Positions 12,102-23,927 of a DNA stretch of 64,000 bases are shown here, piece after piece. Below the pieces are notes generated by a model, which searched no databases, was not told where the DNA came from, and saw only the letters and a list, made by a program, of their open reading frames with translations. The stretch spans positions 1 through 64,000 of the forward strand of contig BSBK01006353.1 in assembly GCA_027943335.1 (NCBI GenBank), written 5' to 3'. The stretch's first letter is position 1. Each line of letters starts with the position of its first letter. A program made the position numbers and the translations under genes. This stretch comes from Chamaecyparis obtusa. Its lineage: Eukaryota; Streptophyta; Pinopsida; Cupressales; Cupressaceae.

Positions 12102-13869
12102 TATGTATATGTATATGTATATGTATAAGCCATACCATAAATGTTACTATTCAAAAGCAATTATCCTCACCCACATTAATTTCTATTAATGTAGTGATAA
12201 AAAAAGAGGCAAACAAATCTAGAAATTCAAATGTCAAAAAAAGTTGATAATAAATAGCTATGATCAATCACAATGCCTACATAAAATATCTATATCCATT
12301 TAAAAGTGTAACTCTAAAAGAAGATTTACTATAGATTTAAAATATAGAATTTTCTTCTAAAAAAAGTGAATATATAAGAAAATAAATGTAATAATGTATA
12401 GCACCTTTAGCTCCGAGAGAAAACTTTTAAGCTTTCACACAAATCCTCACACACAACTACTCCAACATTGAAACAAATGAAGAGAGAAAATACATTATCT
12501 CTCCACTTAATTTCCCCTTTAAAATGGAATGCCTGTTTTATTTTTGGCTTCCACTAAAATAAATAGTTTATTTAGATGTTTTAGCTAAAAATTACACTCC
12601 TCCCTACCAATAATGATATTAAAAGATCAAATAAAATGGATTAAATTTGACTCTATTAACAAGCATTATCATTTGCAAGATTAAAAGAAAAATAGGTAAT
12701 TGTTTTCTTAAACATTATTAATTTAATTTAAACTTTTAAATCTATTTCAAATATTTTTTATTTAATATAATTTATTGACTCGAAAATATTATAAATGTTA
12801 TGAATTAGATGCACTTAATGGTATTAATGATTGAATCTAAGCATGATAAACATAAACCTAGGTCAATTGTTTCAAATGCGTCTAAAAGAAAAGACTAACT
12901 CAAAAGATGATATTAAGTAAATCATCCACATGCTTAGAATACATTCATCTCATCATCAAACTAGTGCAAGTGTGGGTTCTTAAATTATCATAGTCTAAAC
13001 TTCTTTTATTTTCATCATATAACTTCCTTTGGATACTCTCTCAATGTGGGAGAGGGGGAAACACCATTTTGCATCCACCTCATGTCAATAGACAATAGTT
13101 AGCTTGTCATTAACAAAAATTTATATTCATGAAATAATTAAAATATCAATTGCATATAATATAAGAAACATTTATCAATTCATAATGACAAATATCTATG
13201 ATTATTGTGTACACCTCAAACTATAGGATTAATTCTAGAATATTTTACAAAGATTAAAAAATTATTAAATTATCATAATATAACGCAAACATAATGTCAT
13301 CACCATTACATTATTTTAAATATCAATTATACAGCTGAATAAATAAATGCCTTCATCAAATTATTAAAAAAATATGACATCATAAAATCATTTATTAGTT
13401 GAATATGAGCCTCTTGGTATTGAATCAAAGCAATGAAGGAATGATTTGATGTGCAAGTTTGATCTATAACACACAAGATAGTGCTGATAGTGCTGAAAAT
13501 GTAGATCTCTACAATATAGTTCATTATAACTTTATAGTAATGAATAAAGATTATGATATTTAAAATATACATGATTTATATATCTAAATTTTAATTTTAG
13601 ATTCTTTAGTTATCAAACCATTTCCCAAAAAATCTTATAGAACATAAGATTGAATATATTGTTTTTAAAAAATTAATTATATGGGTAGTGACGCGACCGA
13701 TCGAATTCATGTTTCAAAATGTATTTTGCAAGCTAAATTAACCCCTTCAACCTGGCATGTTTTCTCCCGACTTGTTGCGATTTCTTGTCCGAGTCGTCTG
13801 AGGCCAATTTTTCAATTGCTTGAATAAATACTTGTTAACAAAAAAATTCTGCAAGTGCAGAATCAGAAT
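12102..13869 (+). promoter_or_regulatory. 5' flank, probable promoter and leader of the LRR gene
   Basis: This is the second copy of the duplicated block and abuts the LRR coding region directly. The last ~200 bases (from 'gacgcgaccgatcgaattc' at 13690) are the best conserved between the two copies, which would fit promoter and leader sequence. I did not identify a definite TATA box or transcription start. The short minus-strand frame near 13400 is also present in the other copy and is probably not a gene. Confidence 0.5.
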
Positions 13870-16515
13870 ATGGATAGTGTAATGAAGGCTGCAAGGGCCA
13901 CAGGCTCTCTCAATCTATCAAATCGTGAGTTGAATGAAGTACCAGAGCAGGTTTACAATTATTTAGATTCACTCGGAGAAGAAGAGAAATGGTGGGAGGT
14001 TGTGGATTTGAGAAAAATGATATTGGCTCACAACAACATCCGCACCCTCTCAGGACAACTGGAGCGTCTCAACCGTCTCACAGTTCTGAACATCACCCAC
14101 AATCAACTTTCTCATCTTCCCGCTGCAATTGGCAAGCTCAAAATGCTCAAATCATTAGATGTGTCTTTTAACCTGTTGACAGAAATTCCTCAAGAAATTG
14201 GTTCTGTCTATGCACTGGTAACCCTAAATTGTGCAAATAATCAATTAACCTCGCTTCCAAGCAATATTGGGAAATGTAGAAAGCTAGAAGAACTTAGGGT
14301 TTCAAATAACCATTTAACAGCTTTGCCGGATGAACTCATTCACTGTTCTAACTTGGTGAGATTAGATATTGAGGGTAATAAGATTGCAAAATTCCCTGAC
14401 CATTTACTGCGCTCATGCACTCTTCTTAAGGAAATAAATGCTGCTAACAACATTCTCAGTGAGATACCTGAATCCATTGGAAAGCTCGAGAGGCTTGTCC
14501 GTCTTGATGTACATCAGAACAGAATTAAGGCCATTCCCTCGTCATTTGGTGGGTGCTCTTCGCTTGTGGAGCTTTTTCTAGGGCATAATCAATTGTCCTC
14601 AATTCCTATGGAGTTTGGAACCCTTTCATCGCTGAAAACCCTAGACCTCCGTTGTAATCTGATAACAGAGTTTCCAGAGGAGGCATGCAAGATGCAACTT
14701 TTGGTCTTGGATTTATCGGATAACTGTCTTACTAGTTTGCCGGCACAGCTTGGCAATATGACCACATTGAGGAAGCTTCTATTGATGGGGAATCCTTTCA
14801 GAGGGCCAAGAAGCAGGGTTTATTTTGGTACTACAGAGGCGTTGCTTGAGCATCTTCGTACTAGGATGAATTTAGATGGACAGGATCAATCCCCTGTTGA
14901 AGATACTGAATCTCCTATTGCATCTGGGGAAAATACTCCCCACACAAGAAGTCTCTACAGTTTCCACGGTCTCCATGGCAGTGCCCCAGCTAAAATGTGT
15001 GTTCCAGATAAACCATTAGACTGGGGAAGCAGCACAGACACAAAAGTGCTTTCCAGATGCAGGGGTTTACATTGTAGCTCCCCTGTAAAACCACTAGATT
15101 GGGGGAGCAGCCCAAATACACAAGACTCTCCCAACCACAGAAGTTTGCATGGCAGATCACCACTTAAACCAGTAGATTGGGGGAACAGCCCAAACACACA
15201 AGACTCTTCCAACCACAGAAGTTTGCATGGCAGTTCTCCACTTAAACCACCAGAGTTGGGGAGCAGCCCAAATACACAAGACCTGTCCATTCACAGGGGT
15301 TTCCATGGTAGCCCCTTGATTAAATCATCAGACTGGGAGAGCAGCCCAGCTACACCAGAGATTTCTACCAGAAGAGGATTACATGGTTGCTCCCTAGCTA
15401 AACCATTGGACTGGGGGAGGAGTCCAAACACACAAAGCTCTTCCACTTGCAGGGTTTTGCATGGTAGTCCAGCCACATCTGAATGTTCCACCCAGAGGAA
15501 ATTCTGTTTGCATGGCAGATCTCCAGTTAAACCACTAGACTGGGGGAGCAGCCCAGGCACACAAAGCCCTTCCATCCGTAAGGGTTTCAGTAGCATCTCC
15601 AAAGCTAAACTGATTTATTGGGGGATCAGCCCAGTCACTCCAACAGTCTCCACCTGCAGGGGCTTGAATGGCATCTCCCCTGCTAAATCACTACAGTTGG
15701 GTAGCAGCCCAATCTCCAACAGAAGGCATCTGACTCTTGAATGCATCCATTGCAAGTCTTCACTTCAACCCCAAGACCCCAGCCAGGTTGAGGATTTCAT
15801 TGAAATGGCTTCTAAGGAGGCATCATCAACAAAGCAATTATCCATCGGTGGGCTAGGCTTGGAAACCCTACCAGCTGCTGTATGGGAATCAGGGGAATTA
15901 CTGGCTTTGGATCTCTGCAAAAACATAATCGAAGAACTACCAAGTGATTTTTCACAATGCAATTCACTCAAAGTACTACTTCTATCAGATAACAAGATAG
16001 AGGAGTGGCCTGGTGCAGTATTTGCATCTCTTTACAATCTTCGGTGCTTGAAACTTGATAAAAATCCACTTCGTAAGTTCCCACAAGGTGCCTTTGCAGC
16101 ATTACCAAAGCTTGAGGTTCTTGATCTGAGTGGGATTTCAGCTAATTCATTGCCACAGCCTCCTGCACTGTCAGACATGCCACATTTGCAAGAGTTGTAT
16201 TTGAGGAGAATGCGTTTGCAAGATGTCCCTTCTGATTTGTGCAGCTTAAGAAAACTTCGAATTCTTGATTTAGCCCAGAATAATCTGTCTGAAATTCCAA
16301 AGAGTTTCCAGCATTTAACATGCCTGGTGGAACTTGATTTAACAGACAACTCTATTAGAATGCTTCCACCAGAACTGGGGCTTTTACATCCATGCTTGCA
16401 GAGTTTAAGATTGAGCGGGAATCCATTAAGACGCATCAGACGAGCTATTTTAGAACGTGGAACAGAGGCCGTCTTGAAGTATTTAAAGGACAAGATTTGC
16501 AGCCCTTCAACATGA
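13870..16515 (+). CDS. LRRC40-like intracellular leucine-rich-repeat protein with expanded repeat linker
   Basis: I place the start at ATG 13870; the frame is open from a GTG at 13855, but the conserved N-terminus fits the ATG. The product is 881 residues with no signal peptide or membrane segment. Residues 6-25 (KAARATGSLNLSNRELNEVP) and the WW pair at 41-42 match the LRRC40/PIRL-like family start. LRRs of LxxLxLxxNxLxxLP type fill about 46-310, then a cap ending GTTEALLEHLRTRM. A second LRR block fills about 656-855, and the end (RRAILERGTEAVLKYLKDKI) matches the family C-terminus. Family proteins usually have about 580-610 residues; the excess is a linker (334-640) of ~26-residue repeats. 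LRRC40-type proteins are thought to be cytosolic or nuclear scaffolds of unclear function. The coding region has no intron, so it could be a retrocopy. The frame is fully open over 2.6 kb, which supports a functional gene. Confidence 0.9.
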   Translation: MDSVMKAARATGSLNLSNRELNEVPEQVYNYLDSLGEEEKWWEVVDLRKMILAHNNIRTLSGQLERLNRLTVLNITHNQLSHLPAAIGKLKMLKSLDVSFNLLTEIPQEIGSVYALVTLNCANNQLTSLPSNIGKCRKLEELRVSNNHLTALPDELIHCSNLVRLDIEGNKIAKFPDHLLRSCTLLKEINAANNILSEIPESIGKLERLVRLDVHQNRIKAIPSSFGGCSSLVELFLGHNQLSSIPMEFGTLSSLKTLDLRCNLITEFPEEACKMQLLVLDLSDNCLTSLPAQLGNMTTLRKLLLMGNPFRGPRSRVYFGTTEALLEHLRTRMNLDGQDQSPVEDTESPIASGENTPHTRSLYSFHGLHGSAPAKMCVPDKPLDWGSSTDTKVLSRCRGLHCSSPVKPLDWGSSPNTQDSPNHRSLHGRSPLKPVDWGNSPNTQDSSNHRSLHGSSPLKPPELGSSPNTQDLSIHRGFHGSPLIKSSDWESSPATPEISTRRGLHGCSLAKPLDWGRSPNTQSSSTCRVLHGSPATSECSTQRKFCLHGRSPVKPLDWGSSPGTQSPSIRKGFSSISKAKLIYWGISPVTPTVSTCRGLNGISPAKSLQLGSSPISNRRHLTLECIHCKSSLQPQDPSQVEDFIEMASKEASSTKQLSIGGLGLETLPAAVWESGELLALDLCKNIIEELPSDFSQCNSLKVLLLSDNKIEEWPGAVFASLYNLRCLKLDKNPLRKFPQGAFAALPKLEVLDLSGISANSLPQPPALSDMPHLQELYLRRMRLQDVPSDLCSLRKLRILDLAQNNLSEIPKSFQHLTCLVELDLTDNSIRMLPPELGLLHPCLQSLRLSGNPLRRIRRAILERGTEAVLKYLKDKICSPST
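14947..15723 (+). repeat. In-frame ~78-bp minisatellite in the LRR gene
   Basis: It encodes residues 360-618. About ten units follow a consensus close to RGLHGSSPVKPLDWGSSPNT plus six further residues. Five consecutive units (15058-15447) are exactly 26 codons; later units are shortened or degenerate. Each unit has one or two SP dipeptides, possible proline-directed phosphorylation sites. The units vary in sequence but never break the frame, so the expansion is not very recent and has been kept coding. Confidence 0.9.
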
Positions 16516-18225
16516 AATTCGATTAATCAATGATGAATTCGACCAATCAAAAGATTTGAGCAGATAATATAGAAGCAAAGAATACTTTACAACACCGTCA
16601 TCATCTTTATTTCATAACATCGTAAACAATTTATATCAATTTACTTGAAGATATAATAATAGCTACGAATTAATTAAGAAGGTATGAAAAATCTCATACT
16701 CTGCTTGAACACTCCTGGCATAAAACCCAACAATCTGAGCTTTACCTACGGTGTATCGTACTTTTAGTAATTCATTATGCAATTCATCAGATTAGCATGT
16801 CTAATTAGATGTCTTCTAAAAATGTATTTTCAAAGATTCATTCAATTTTATCATAAAATTCTTAAAAATAGAATACTAAAATAATATTTGTTATCAAAAT
16901 ATCTTTATATTTTTCTTCTAAATATAACTTAGATGATGCTTAAATGAGCTTCTGAAAAAAAAACTTCAAAACCAAATCCAAAAAAATATGGAGTATATTT
17001 TAAGAGTAAAGAAGTAAAAGCGATGTTCATTGTCCATTACAATCTTTGGTAAAATTGTTTAAGAAATGATAATGAATATTGACTAAAAGCTTATTTTAAA
17101 AGCAAAGAGGTTGAATCAATGTTCATATATTCTATTTCTAACTATATATCTTATTGTAAAAAAATAATCTTATCTAAAAATAGACTAATCACATCAATCC
17201 ATTTCATTATCTTATAGTTCGGAGCCTTGTTAAAATTTATTATGTTTATACAAATCATCAATTTTCTCATTGTTAATGCTAATAGACTGTTGAAATAAGA
17301 ACTCCTTGAAGGAGGACGCCAATTTTCTTTTAATTCTTTTATTTACAAAATTAGTCATTGAAATATTAGAGAAAAATAATATAAAATTTTAATAACATTC
17401 ATATCTTCATAATTCAACTATCCCTTAGCACATTAATGGCTCTTCAAAGTGCTTCAACAATTAGCACAAATAGAAACAAATACATGAGGCTTCCTTTCTT
17501 AATTTCATGGGTTTCTTCAAAGAAACTAAACAAATTGTCATTAACCAAAGTAGAGAATATAAGAGAGGAGATATAGCTAAAAATTCATTCTAGAAGAATC
17601 TTAAAAAAAAACTTGTCCAAATGTAGGCTTTACTAATAGCTAATTTAATCATTTATTTTTCTCAGAATTTACTATTAAACAAATAGCTTCATGGGTGACA
17701 ATAATCCCATGAGTGATATTTCTTCCTACCATGAAACCAACTTTATCAAAAAAACTTATACGTGAGGGGGAACCAATTTCAATCCATCAGCCACCTCCTT
17801 GGTAATGATTTTATAAATGGTATGACATAATGATGTAGAGTGGAAATTAAAAAATGAGTTGCAATCTAATTTTAAGGGCATTAGAGAAACAAATGTATTA
17901 TTAAGGTCTTTCAAAATTATATCAATTTTTTTAATCCTCTACCACATCCCAACATCTTTTCCAATAATCTATGTGTGTGACTATGTTAACTTTATAATTG
18001 TTGTTACTAAATATATTATGTTATATGATATTAAAATTAATAGACTACCTACCGTGTTGATTAAATGAGGTGGATGGAGGAAATTATCCTAGATGAGGAG
18101 AGCTTGAGCATCACCAATGAGAGGCAAGTAAATGAAAAGTGCATCATGATTGAAGAACTCGCACACACAAATAGTATCTTGTTGCATATACATTATTAGT
18201 ACTTGTCGTAGGCAATACTATTTCA
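16516..18225. other. 3' flank of LRR gene and AT-rich intergenic DNA
   Basis: The stop codon is followed by several AATAA-like strings that could serve for polyadenylation. I see no other gene, RNA or recognisable mobile element here. Confidence 0.4.
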
Positions 18226-18870
18226 TTCACATGTGTTTATTAGTTAATTAAAATCTACCAATCATAAGCAATTATTATTATATTTATGAAAATCAACATA
18301 GTTCTACCAAAGTTAAAAAAATTAAATCTTTAATTTTTAACTTAAAAAATTTATTTATCTTCAATATGATTGGTTGAAATCTTAATGTCTTATAGGCACC
18401 CTTTTTACGGGATACACAAAATCTAATTTCAGAATGGAAACTTCTGGTTTTTGGTAGTTTAATATTTCAATAATAACAATAGTTGTCTATATAGAAACTT
18501 CCATCCATAACACTACTTCTGTGCATAGAAACTTGCATTCACATGTGTCTATTAGTTAGTTAAAATCAACCAATCATAAGCAGTTATTATTATATTTATG
18601 AAAATCAACATAGTTCTACCAAAGTTAAAAAAATTAAATCTTTAATTTTTAACTTAAAAATTTTATTTATCTTCAATATGATTGGTTGAAATCTTAATGT
18701 CTTATAGGCGCCCTTTTTACGGGATACACAAAATCTAATTTCAAAATGGAAACTTTCGGTTTTTGGCAGTTTAATATTTCCATAATAACAATAGTTGTCT
18801 GCATAGAAACTTTCGTCCATAACACTACTTCTGTGCATAGAAACTTCTGTCCATAACAAAGTTTTTTTTG
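18226..18870. repeat. 312-bp tandem duplication
   Basis: The string aaaatcaacatagttctacc occurs at 18289 and 18601, and the flanking ~300 bases align nearly perfectly. It is two copies in direct orientation with few differences, so fairly recent. No coding content is seen. Confidence 0.85.
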
Positions 18871-19269
18871 TGTTCACTATGCAATGATGATTTTCTTTAA
18901 AAGCCTACAATTCACACAAACTATCTTTGGAGTTTTTATGTTGCACAAAACCAGGTAAGGGTTTTTTTTCTCAATGTCAAGATTTAGCCAAACTTTGGAT
19001 TTTTGACTATTGTTTTCATTTCGTAATTTATTTTGTAGATTTGTTCTCAATCTAGCGGTTGCTGCTATAAAAAAAATTTCTGCTGAGTTAGTATTTTTCT
19101 CCTCTTCACTATATTATTTTTCATTGACAGTTTTTGTGGAAACGGTCATTTTTTATTTGTTCGATATATAATTTCTCAGTTAATCTGCCTTCTGTATTAA
19201 ATCCAGCTATTATAGTATGACTCCATTTCTATCGGTTAAAATGCATATTGATGTGAATTTGCTTTGTGT
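18871..19269. other. AT-rich stretch before the Helentron
   Basis: No feature recognised. It may contain the undetected left end of the Helentron. Confidence 0.3.
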
Positions 19270-20823
19270 AAGATACGAAATACTAGGAGATTTAATCTTT
19301 TTACTCCATTAAAATAGATTTTTAAAAAACCAATAATAATGAAGATAGAATTGCTTGAAGGAATTTTTTATCCAATGAGTTTTTTTTGAGATTTTAAAGA
19401 TTTCACTTAATGATTAAGAGTAGTTTAGGTTTCTAAAAACTCTAAAATTAAATTAGAAACATTTTTTTCAAAAGAATTTTATTTCTAATTTTTATTTAGT
19501 TGATTTAGAAGATATTTAAAGTTTCGAAACTTTAATAGCAATCAGGAAAATAATTACATTGTGTAATTCAGTTAAGTGAATAAATCAAAAGATTATTCTC
19601 TTGAATTTTTCTTGAGGTGAATAAGTTATTCCAATCAACAAAGTAAAAATCATTATAAACCACTTTACCTTAAAAACCCAACAAAGTACAATCATTATAA
19701 ACCATTTTTTACCTTCCACTATAAATAAAGCCTACTTTTTAATTTCAGTAACGAGCCCCACGATTTCGTTGGATATGATTTAAGCTCGCAATCAGCAATA
19801 AAGAGGAATAACCTATAAATTTCACCTATCATATTACATTTCCCTCTGTTTTCTCACAAGATCTGAACTAAATCGTTCGCTCTAGCTATTCGTCATATCT
19901 TAAGGCGCAATCCAGAGCACATGAAAATAACACAGCCTCATTTTACAATGACTATTTCTGTACGTAAATCCCAAATTGAATGAACATTTTGATCAATGAT
20001 ATTGAATTGTAATCAATTTTAGTGATGGGTAATGAAAAATGTACTAGCAAGTATCGAGTCAAGCATATTAGTATTGATCAGAATACTTCATAGAAAAATT
20101 AAGAAAATTTTCCAGTAGTCCATCAAACAAGAAATGAGGCTGCAATCCCAACTCAACAAACTTTGTATGCTTTGCATTGATTTAGGAAATAGATAATTTA
20201 CATTGACTTATCAAAAACAACTAGCCATACTAGCAGAGTTCAATTGGTTATTACGATTATTGTGTCGTACTATAGAGTGGTTGGTTTCTTTCAAACATTT
20301 TAGTTTTGATTTCTACTCAAGTCATGTTTCAGTCACACTATCATCAGGATCGAGATATAACAGTTGAAGAAGAAAAAATTCTCCCTCAGCTATTCTATTT
20401 TGTGTTGATGATGGCTTACCAAGAATGATATGACTTTTCTCCTTCTTCTGTTCTATCTTATTAAATTCTCCCTCAGTATTCTATTTTATGTTGATGATGG
20501 CATACCAAGAATGATATGACTTTTCTCCTTTTTCTATTCTATCTAATCTTAATAATGGTTCACAAAATTTAATCTAAAATATTAATACCAAAATTCTCCC
20601 AATTTAATTTTGAAACCAATGGCATCCATCAGTATAGAATGTAGAAATCTGATAAACTTAATTGAATCCAAGAACTTAGCTCGAATTACTATTTTTATAC
20701 AATAGGAGAAAAACTAGATAAAACTATCTGTATTAAATAAAAAATACTTCAATGGTTGTGCCCATTTCTACTATATAGAAAAACTCTAGTTGATGAAAAT
20801 GAAATGAAATCTGCATAGATTAC

Positions 20824-21071
20824 CCAAACTCTATAGGCTTTGTAGGACAAACTTTTTCGTTATGAAGAGCCTTGGGCTTGATTCCCAAGGCCATCATGTC
20901 ACACCAATCTAAATTCTGATCCTCTGATAAAATGAAAGCATGACCATATCCTTGGATTGTGCCAGGAACCATTTCATACTTCTCTTTTTCTTCAAGTGGC
21001 AACTTGAAGAATTCCTTCACCACCTTCTTTGTAAGCTCCAGTAGGTCCACCTCAATTTCATGATTCAACAC
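20824..21071 (-). pseudogene. Captured exon 2 of a 2-oxoglutarate/Fe(II) dioxygenase (SRG1-like)
   Basis: This 248-bp open exon has an acceptor (ttctccttcag) and a donor (gtaatc) in place. It encodes VLNHEIEVDLLELT, then EFFKLPLEEKEKYEMVPGTI and QGYGHAFILSEDQNLDWCDM. That is the part of SRG1/flavonoid-type dioxygenases between the N-terminal DIOX_N region and the catalytic core. The usual NHG is NHE here. The iron-binding HxD...H and the 2OG-binding RxS lie in other exons and are absent. No neighbouring exons are found on either side, so this is a gene fragment carried by the Helentron, antisense to its protein. A near copy lies at 34459-34706. Confidence 0.8.
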
Positions 21072-22164
21072 CTGAAGGAGAAGAGACAAGACACGAGGAT
21101 TCTAAATCCTTATGATAGTGTGACTGTTATAGGTTTTACCTGTGACGAATTTTTGAATAAACGATGACTAGAAAGAGGATATTATTTATTAGTTTATCAA
21201 TAATGATTGTTTATTGTAGTTTGTTGTTTGTTGTTCAGCAGTCAAACAGTATGTTTATTCTTGTAATTTATCCCTTTTTAATTCAAAAAAATATATTGGT
21301 TATGAATATTAGTTTGATTTTATTTTCTAAAAAAAATTTAAATTTATTTTTTAAAAATTTATTTTGTTTATCAATACATGTTGAAATTTATTAATGGACT
21401 TTCATTCATCATTTTTTGAATTTCCTCGAAGATAACACTTAAAAGATTATAGAACATCCTAACTTCATATTGTATAATAAATTAAGAACTTGTAATATTG
21501 AAAGTGATGTTACATATTCTGGCCCAATTTACTGTATAGTCCCAATTACGAGAGAATATGATGGAGTATAGAAAAATCCATATTATTTCGTTAAATAATC
21601 TCATTGAACCCATTTTTATTATAAATGACTACAATAAGTCTCTTTTCTAAAATAATAGAACAAAGACATTGCAGTGAAAACTGGCTCCAAACTAGGCAGG
21701 GGAATTCAGGAAATCATCATAAAAATAATAATATTATAATCATAGTCTTTGTCTCAGTTGTTCCCTGCCCTGTCTGTACTAGTTGTCTCATTAATTTTAG
21801 GAACTTCATGTTTACTCAATATACATTTAACTATAGTTCAAAATGTCACTACTTTATGTTACTCCATTTAATTAAGTTAAAATTGTGTCAGATTCATTAT
21901 GCTCAGACTTTTCCTTCTAACTTTTAAGTTATAATTCTATCTATAAGCTTTATTTAACTCTTCTATCCTAATCAAATTATCTATGTTATGATTTATTTAA
22001 TTTTGAGATTTATGTTTTTTAGTGGTTCATGCGATCTATGAACACACTAATTTATTATTTGTATTTGTCTTATTGAAGCAGTAATATACATACGCGCTCC
22101 TACAAAATCAGGTAACACCTACTTCTTATTTGTTGATTTTTCTCTCTCAATTACATACTATCAT

Positions 22165-22303
22165 AAAATAAAATATTTACAATTACAATTACTACGAATT
22201 TCATTACACAATTAAAAATTATTGATATTGTTGATGTTGATAGCTATAGAAACAATCGAAAACAAATTGAATGTACTATTGATTATGCTTTGCAAATTGA
22301 AAA
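22165..22303 (+). pseudogene. N-terminal coding piece of the Helentron protein, cut off by the LINE
   Basis: The frame is open from just after a stop near 22165 and runs into the LINE target duplication. It encodes a segment ending ...CTIDYALQIEN. After the LINE the same frame resumes at 28265 with LFRLQSFYYTVGD. The inner copy at 33213-33360 (minus strand) has these two parts joined without a LINE, which confirms the continuity. No start codon was identified in this piece. Confidence 0.7.
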
Positions 22304-22571
22304 GGTTGCAAGTAGCATGTGAACTAGAAGTAATTTTCAATACTGAAGTGCAAAATAAAATCTTTATTCACGATATGATAGATCGGAAATGGAGGTGCCC
22401 TAGCTTGGTTGCAGGTCTGCATGCGTGGGATTTGTAGAAGCGTTTCAGCAACAAGGTATTTTTTTTCTTTTTTTCGGTGGGTTTTGTTTCTGATTGGTGC
22501 CTGCGGGGATTTTTTTTTGTTTGCTGGCAGCTGTTTTGGTTTTTGTTTTTTTTCCTAGCTTCAATCTTTGC

Positions 22572-23790
22572 ATGGCAAAGATTTCTATGGCATCAGTCAT
22601 GGAGCTTTCTCGCATGGACAAGGCTCATAATGGGTCCTCTTCAAGCATGCATGCACAACAAGCAGATACATTTTATATGAGTGTTGATCCTAAAATGAAG
22701 AAGGTTAATGGGTGTCTTCCTAGAACCCAAGATCGCCTAGTTTTGGTCATTTCTCCTGATTTGGTGGAAGAAGATGTCTCATATTGGAGCAAACATGCTC
22801 TGATCTATAAGTTTCTTGGCATTTGCATTCCTTTGTCCACTCTGGAAGCTTGGATCCAATGTTCTTGGTAGATTGAAGGAGATATGGAAATTATGCTTGC
22901 AGCAAATAGCTATTTTATGGTTATTTTCTCAAATATGGCAGATCGCAATAGAGTTTTTGAAGGTGGCCCATATTTTTATAATTAGGCTGGATTATTTATT
23001 AAACCATGGCATGCAGGTTTTAATTCAGCTGAAGAGATGCCTTCTTGAGTTCCTGTTTCTGTTCTTCTTCCTCGCCTCCCCCTGGAGTTTTGGCAAGAAG
23101 ATATCTTACATAAAATTGCTAGTCTCTTGGGAAAGCCTGCGGCGGTTGCTAGACAAACCCTTGATAAAAGGTTGATTTATTTTGCCCGAATTTGTGTTGA
23201 AATAGATCTGAATAATCCTTTGTCAGATTCTATGGAAATTTTCTTGGGATCTTCATCATGGATTTAGCAGTTAGATAAATAAATCTCTACCTTTTCGATG
23301 TCAGTTTTGTCATGAGTATGGCCATCTCCTGAGGCAATGCCCTAAAGTTCGTAAGGAAGCTCATTCCCCCTCTTCAGATGCTCCTCCTCTGGGTAAATAG
23401 GACAAAGGGAAAGCTCCCATGATGGCTGAACCTCAGGGAAAGGACAAGGAAGGATTTGTACCAGTTAAAACTAAGGCTAGAGGACGAGGTTAGAAGAGGA
23501 CATTCAAGGATAGATAGACAAATGGAGGCTTTAATAGGTTTGAGGTGCTAGATAATTTAGCTTTGGAAGGAGTCCCACATGTGGTCACTTCTAATAGTGT
23601 TGGGGTCAATATGGAGGTTGTACTAGTTCTTGAACAAGAGCCAATTCAGGTTATTCAGGGACAACAAGTGGCTCAGGTGACTTTAAATAATTCCATAAAG
23701 GATGACATTATTTTGGCAGATTTAGCTAAAGAAGTTTTAGTTTCATCTCAAAATAAAGGTTCATCTCACCGACTGGGAGTGCAACAATGA
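22572..23790 (+). pseudogene. LINE ORF1 (DUF4283-like, zinc knuckle)
   Basis: The best start is ATG 22572 (MAKISMASVMELSRMDKAHN). The region up to 23265 matches the plant LINE ORF1 DUF4283 pattern, with phrases such as WSKHALIYKFLGI, MADRNRVFEGGPYFYN and IYFARICVEIDLNNPL. A CX2CX4HX4C zinc knuckle (CQFCHEYGHLLRQC) follows near 23300-23342 after a +1 shift. In-frame stops occur at about 22869, 22983 and 23046, with more after 23260. This would be the RNA-binding protein of the LINE particle; here it is dead. The tail (23545-23790) is open but not recognised. Confidence 0.75.
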
Positions 23791-23927
23791 CCCCTTAAGA
23801 AAGGTCCTGCTGATAGCTCCTCAAAAGGGCAGAAGACGGACCTTGAGAAGATAAAAATGACTGGAGATCTATTGGTGGAATCTGGGTTTGTTAAACCTAT
23901 TGATGCTCACTTTTCTCAAACCCCTCC

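Larger units (their letters stand above)
19270..22303. repeat. 5' region of the Helentron, inverted relative to 32436-35952
   Basis: The reverse complement of this block matches the inner insertion in two pieces: 19587-22303 matches 35952-33252, and 19270-20050 matches 33212-32436. It carries the antisense dioxygenase exon and, at its right end, the first codons of the Helentron protein. Similarity is high, with scattered substitutions. Confidence 0.8.

Noticed and set aside
13855..13869. Starting the LRR protein at the upstream GTG (five extra residues)
   Set aside because: Plant nuclear genes start at ATG, and the conserved family N-terminus begins at the ATG at 13870.
7915..13869. Reading the two 1.7-kb direct repeats as LTRs of one retrotransposon
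   Set aside because: The true LTR and polypurine tract of the intervening element lie inside (10860-12101), and the repeats contain the LRR gene's 5' flank with no TG...CA ends at their borders.
14955..15602. Minus-strand open frames opposite the LRR linker
   Set aside because: They are shadows of the in-frame 78-bp repeat; the plus strand has the family match.
20824..21071. A functional dioxygenase gene
   Set aside because: Only one exon is present in each copy and the iron and 2-oxoglutarate ligands are absent.
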